This document shows positions 61,680-64,000 of a stretch of DNA of 64,000 nucleotides, in pieces. A program made the position numbers and the translations under genes. The notes beneath the pieces were generated by a model. The model saw only the letters and a program-made list of their open reading frames with translations, searched no databases and was not told the origin of the DNA. Source of the stretch: Obesumbacterium proteus (lineage in GTDB: Bacteria > Pseudomonadota > Gammaproteobacteria > Enterobacterales > Enterobacteriaceae); contig NZ_CP014608.1 in the NCBI RefSeq assembly GCF_001586165.1, positions 3,348,001-3,412,000 of the forward strand, written 5' to 3'. The first letter of the stretch is position 1. The number at the start of each line of letters is the position of its first letter.

Positions 61680-62621
61680 ATGTATCAACGTTTAACGCAG
61701 GACCCACAACCAAACCCCTTATTGCCGGGATACAGTTTTAACGCTTATTTGGTCGCAGGATTAACACCGATTATTGCCGATGGACCATTAGACTTCTTTA
61801 TTGATCGCCCTGAGGGCATGAAAGGCTATATCCTCAATTTGACGATCAAAGGTGAAGGCCGCATTTTTAGCGGCAAAGAGGGAGAAGAAACCTTATACAG
61901 CAAACCGGGAGAGTTGCTGTTATTTCCACCGAAAGCCAGCCACTTTTATGGACGCTCATCAGAAAGCGATTGTTGGTATCACCGGTGGGTTTATTTTCGT
62001 CCACGTGCTTATTGGGCCGATTGGTTGGAATGGCATAGCCAAGTTAATGGCGTAGGGCACATGGTATTGCCTGAGAATACGTTACTGGAATTTGATCGTT
62101 TGTTTGCCAATATTGAGCAAACACACAAATCGGGCCGTCGCTTTGCTGAAGAGCTGGCAATGAATTTGCTTGAGCGGTTGCTGCTGCGTGCGATGGAAGA
62201 AGATCCGCAGGCACCTCAGCGCATTATGGATGCACGCATTATTGAAGCCTGCCAGTTTATTACCGGCAATTTGGCCGATGAGCTGCGCATTGAAGACGTT
62301 GCTAAACACGTGTGCTTATCTCCGTCGCGCCTTGCGCATCTTTTCCGTGAACAGGTTGGGGTGAATATTCTGCGCTGGCGTGAAGATCAGCGGGTTATCC
62401 GCGCCAAGCTCCTGCTGCAAACCACTCAAGAACCCATTGCGACCATTGGCCGCGTGGTGGGCTACGACGATCAGCTCTATTTTTCACGCGTATTCCGTAA
62501 GCGCGTTGGCGTTAGCCCGAGCGATTATCGCCGCCGCAATCATGAAGTTAATGATTCCTCATCGATGAGCGCGGGAGAGCGCCGCCAGAGCGAAAGGCAG
62601 AGTACGTTACTGAGAGTGTAG
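61680..62621 (+). CDS. araC: Arabinose regulator AraC
   Basis: The 313-residue AraC protein begins with an N-terminal arm and cupin arabinose-binding/dimerisation domain: NPLLPGYSFNAYLVAGLTPI, LDFFIDRPEGMKGYILNLTI and WVYFRPRAYW. Its C-terminal domain has two helix-turn-helix motifs: IEDVAKHVCLSPSRLAHLFR and IATIGRVVGYDDQLYFSRVF. ATG 61680 has GGGAGGG upstream; a start four codons earlier is possible. In E. coli araC is divergent from araBAD. Here it is downstream of araFGH in the same direction and may be partly co-transcribed with it. Confidence 0.95.
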   Translation: MYQRLTQDPQPNPLLPGYSFNAYLVAGLTPIIADGPLDFFIDRPEGMKGYILNLTIKGEGRIFSGKEGEETLYSKPGELLLFPPKASHFYGRSSESDCWYHRWVYFRPRAYWADWLEWHSQVNGVGHMVLPENTLLEFDRLFANIEQTHKSGRRFAEELAMNLLERLLLRAMEEDPQAPQRIMDARIIEACQFITGNLADELRIEDVAKHVCLSPSRLAHLFREQVGVNILRWREDQRVIRAKLLLQTTQEPIATIGRVVGYDDQLYFSRVFRKRVGVSPSDYRRRNHEVNDSSSMSAGERRQSERQSTLLRV

Positions 62622-62623
62622 GT

Positions 62624-62645
62624 AAGTGACGGTGTCACTTTTTTT
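62624..62645 (+). terminator. Terminator after araC
   Basis: AAGTGAC-GGT-GTCACTT followed by TTTTT starts 3 bp after the araC stop. Confidence 0.85.
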
Positions 62646-62700
62646 GTTTTTCCGATCATAAACTTCTGCTGTTTTTTGCTCACCAACATTCTGATTTTAT

Positions 62701-62742
62701 TCCGCTATGCGAGTGCCGTAGTTGCGGTGCTCGCATAGCGGA
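62701..62742. repeat. 13-bp perfect inverted repeat between araC and ydgJ
   Basis: TCCGCTATGCGAG (62701-62713) and CTCGCATAGCGGA (62730-62742) pair perfectly around a 16-base spacer that has a further CCG/CGG pairing. No T-tail follows. The rest of the 296-bp gap has no gene. Confidence 0.6.
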
Positions 62743-62917
62743 GTTGTTGTCTAATAAGTATCCGCCTAAGCAAGATCGCACTGCGTCCCCTTGCTCCTTG
62801 TCCTAAAACAGGCTATCAAATAGCACTATCTTAATATTTCGATAACAATGTATAAGTTGAAAAGATGATCTAATGTCATCTCTTACTCTTTTGATTGCTA
62901 GGGCAGCGAGGTTTTGT

Positions 62918-63961
62918 ATGGCGGATTCAATTCGTGTTGGGCTGATCGGCTATGGCTTTGCCGGTAAAACGTTCCATGCACCGCTGATTGCTGGCACGCC
63001 GGGTTTAACACTAGCGGCGGTTTCAAGCAGCGATGCTGAAAAAGTGCGCGCTGATTGGCCGGGAATGACGGTGGTTGGCGAGCCGGGACAGCTTTTTTCC
63101 GATCCCAATATTGATATGGTGGTTATCCCAACGCCTAACATTACGCATTATCCTCTCGCAAAGCAGGCGCTGCTGGCGGGTAAACATGTGGTGGTGGATA
63201 AGCCTTTCACGGTCAATCTACAGGAAGCACGTGAGCTAGACATGCTGGCTAAGCAGCAAAAACGGCTGCTGTCGGTGTTTCATAACCGCCGTTGGGACAG
63301 TGACTTTCTTACGGTGAAAACGCTGCTGGCGGAAGGCGCGCTGGGTGATGTGGTGCAGTTTGAATCACATTACGATCGTTTTCGTCTGGAGGTCCGTGAC
63401 CGCTGGCGCGAGAAAGTGGGCGCAGGCAGCGGGATCTGGTTTGATCTTGGCTCACACTTGCTCGATCAAGCCTTACAGCTGTTTGGCAAACCTCAAAGCT
63501 TGTTGGCGGATCTGGCAGCGATGCGGCCAAACTCGCAGACCACAGACTATTTCCACGCCATTTTGTATTACTCCGATAAGCGCGTCATTTTGCACGGGAG
63601 CATGGTTACGGCCGCTGAAACGCCGCGTTATGTGGTTCATGGCACGAAAGGCAGCTACATCAAACATGGATTAGATCCGCAAGAGGATCGCTTGAAGGCC
63701 GGTGAGCGTCCACCGCAGGCGGATTGGGGTTATGACATGCGTGATGGTGTGTTAACGCTGGTACAAGACGACATTATGGCCGAGCAGTCGTTGCTGACTA
63801 TTCCGGGCAACTATCCGGCGTATTATGCCGGTATTCGTGATGCGATTAACGGTGACGGTGATAATCCCGTACCGGCTTGCGAGGCGATAACCGTAATGGA
63901 GCTGCTGGAATTGGGGCAAGAGTCGTCGCTTCAACAAAGAGCATTACCGTTACCCGCTTAA
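62918..63961 (+). CDS. ydgJ: YdgJ, Gfo/Idh/MocA-family oxidoreductase
   Basis: This 347-residue predicted NAD(P)-dependent dehydrogenase has an N-terminal Rossmann fold (VGLIGYGFAGKTFHAPLI), VVDKPFTVNLQEA with the family Lys-Pro motif, and VFHNRRWDSDFLT. A C-terminal alpha/beta domain follows (SGIWFDLGSHLLDQAL with a conserved His). ATG 62918 after GCGAGG matches E. coli YdgJ; the open frame begins 45 bp earlier. The substrate is not established. In E. coli ydgJ lies close to cnu; here the ara island sits between. Confidence 0.92.
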   Translation: MADSIRVGLIGYGFAGKTFHAPLIAGTPGLTLAAVSSSDAEKVRADWPGMTVVGEPGQLFSDPNIDMVVIPTPNITHYPLAKQALLAGKHVVVDKPFTVNLQEARELDMLAKQQKRLLSVFHNRRWDSDFLTVKTLLAEGALGDVVQFESHYDRFRLEVRDRWREKVGAGSGIWFDLGSHLLDQALQLFGKPQSLLADLAAMRPNSQTTDYFHAILYYSDKRVILHGSMVTAAETPRYVVHGTKGSYIKHGLDPQEDRLKAGERPPQADWGYDMRDGVLTLVQDDIMAEQSLLTIPGNYPAYYAGIRDAINGDGDNPVPACEAITVMELLELGQESSLQQRALPLPA

Positions 63962-64000
63962 CATGATGTCGTTGTCTCTGCGTTGATACGTCTTGCTGAT

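Noticed and set aside
1..64000. tRNA, rRNA, riboswitch or complete IS element
   Set aside because: Scanning by eye found no acceptor/T-loop patterns, rRNA motifs, known aptamer cores or transposase genes; small RNAs without obvious sequence marks could still be present.

Overview
The window is a chromosomal segment of an enterobacterium (order Enterobacterales). Gene order follows the Escherichia coli purR–sodB–slyA–tyrS–rsx region over long stretches, and most proteins can be aligned by eye to their E. coli counterparts. Local insertions (fhs, cynTS-cynR, ynjCD behind purR, an ara cluster beside ydgJ) and moderate GC content are not E. coli-like and suggest a relative such as Hafnia/Obesumbacterium. 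That genus-level guess is inference. No rRNA, tRNA, CRISPR array or complete insertion sequence was seen.

Layout. 1-8.1 kb: the lipid-transport pair letA-letB (letB runs off the left edge), divergent from msrC, proQ, prc and htpX. 8.1-15.7 kb: cfa, the purine-nucleoside exporter/regulator pair punC/punR, then purR followed without a gap by the ABC-transporter genes ynjC and ynjD, and the 29-residue membrane protein ynhF. 15.7-26.4 kb: sodB, mepH, grxD, rnt, gloA, nemA, an NAD(P)-binding protein with a divergent LysR regulator, ydhL and ydhKJI. 26.5-32.7 kb: slyA, slyB, anmK, mliC, pdxH, tyrS, pdxY. 32.7-34.9 kb: a cyanate detoxification locus (cynS, cynT, cynR). 35-40.6 kb: a degraded prophage. 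40.7-50.5 kb: gstA, dtpA, nth and the electron-transport operon rsxABCDGE, then ydgK. 50.7-53.9 kb: fhs, yedA, cnu. 54.3-62.6 kb: an arabinose island (araBA divergent from araFGH, then araC). 62.9-64 kb: ydgJ.

The most unusual region is the prophage remnant between cynR and gstA. It keeps the C-terminal third of a P2-type integrase joined directly to the 3' end of a baseplate gene, one intact baseplate hub/spike gene, a cluster of TCACA-type repeats around an 18-bp inverted repeat, and an AT-rich two-gene cassette. The cassette encodes a small membrane protein and a TIR-domain protein with an intact WxxxE motif. It is followed by an inverted pair, one gene of which is broken by two homopolymer frameshifts. 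The membrane-protein/TIR pair looks like a candidate anti-phage (abortive-infection type) system.

Regulatory links visible in sequence: a PurR-type box upstream of purR and another upstream of fhs; a NemR-type operator upstream of nemA although no nemR gene is adjacent; tandem AraC half-sites exactly 21 bp apart plus a CRP site before araB; a LysR-type dyad between cynT and cynR; and a 17-bp palindrome between the NAD(P)-binding protein and its LysR neighbour. The araBA operon has no araD, so the third step of arabinose catabolism must be encoded elsewhere or be missing.
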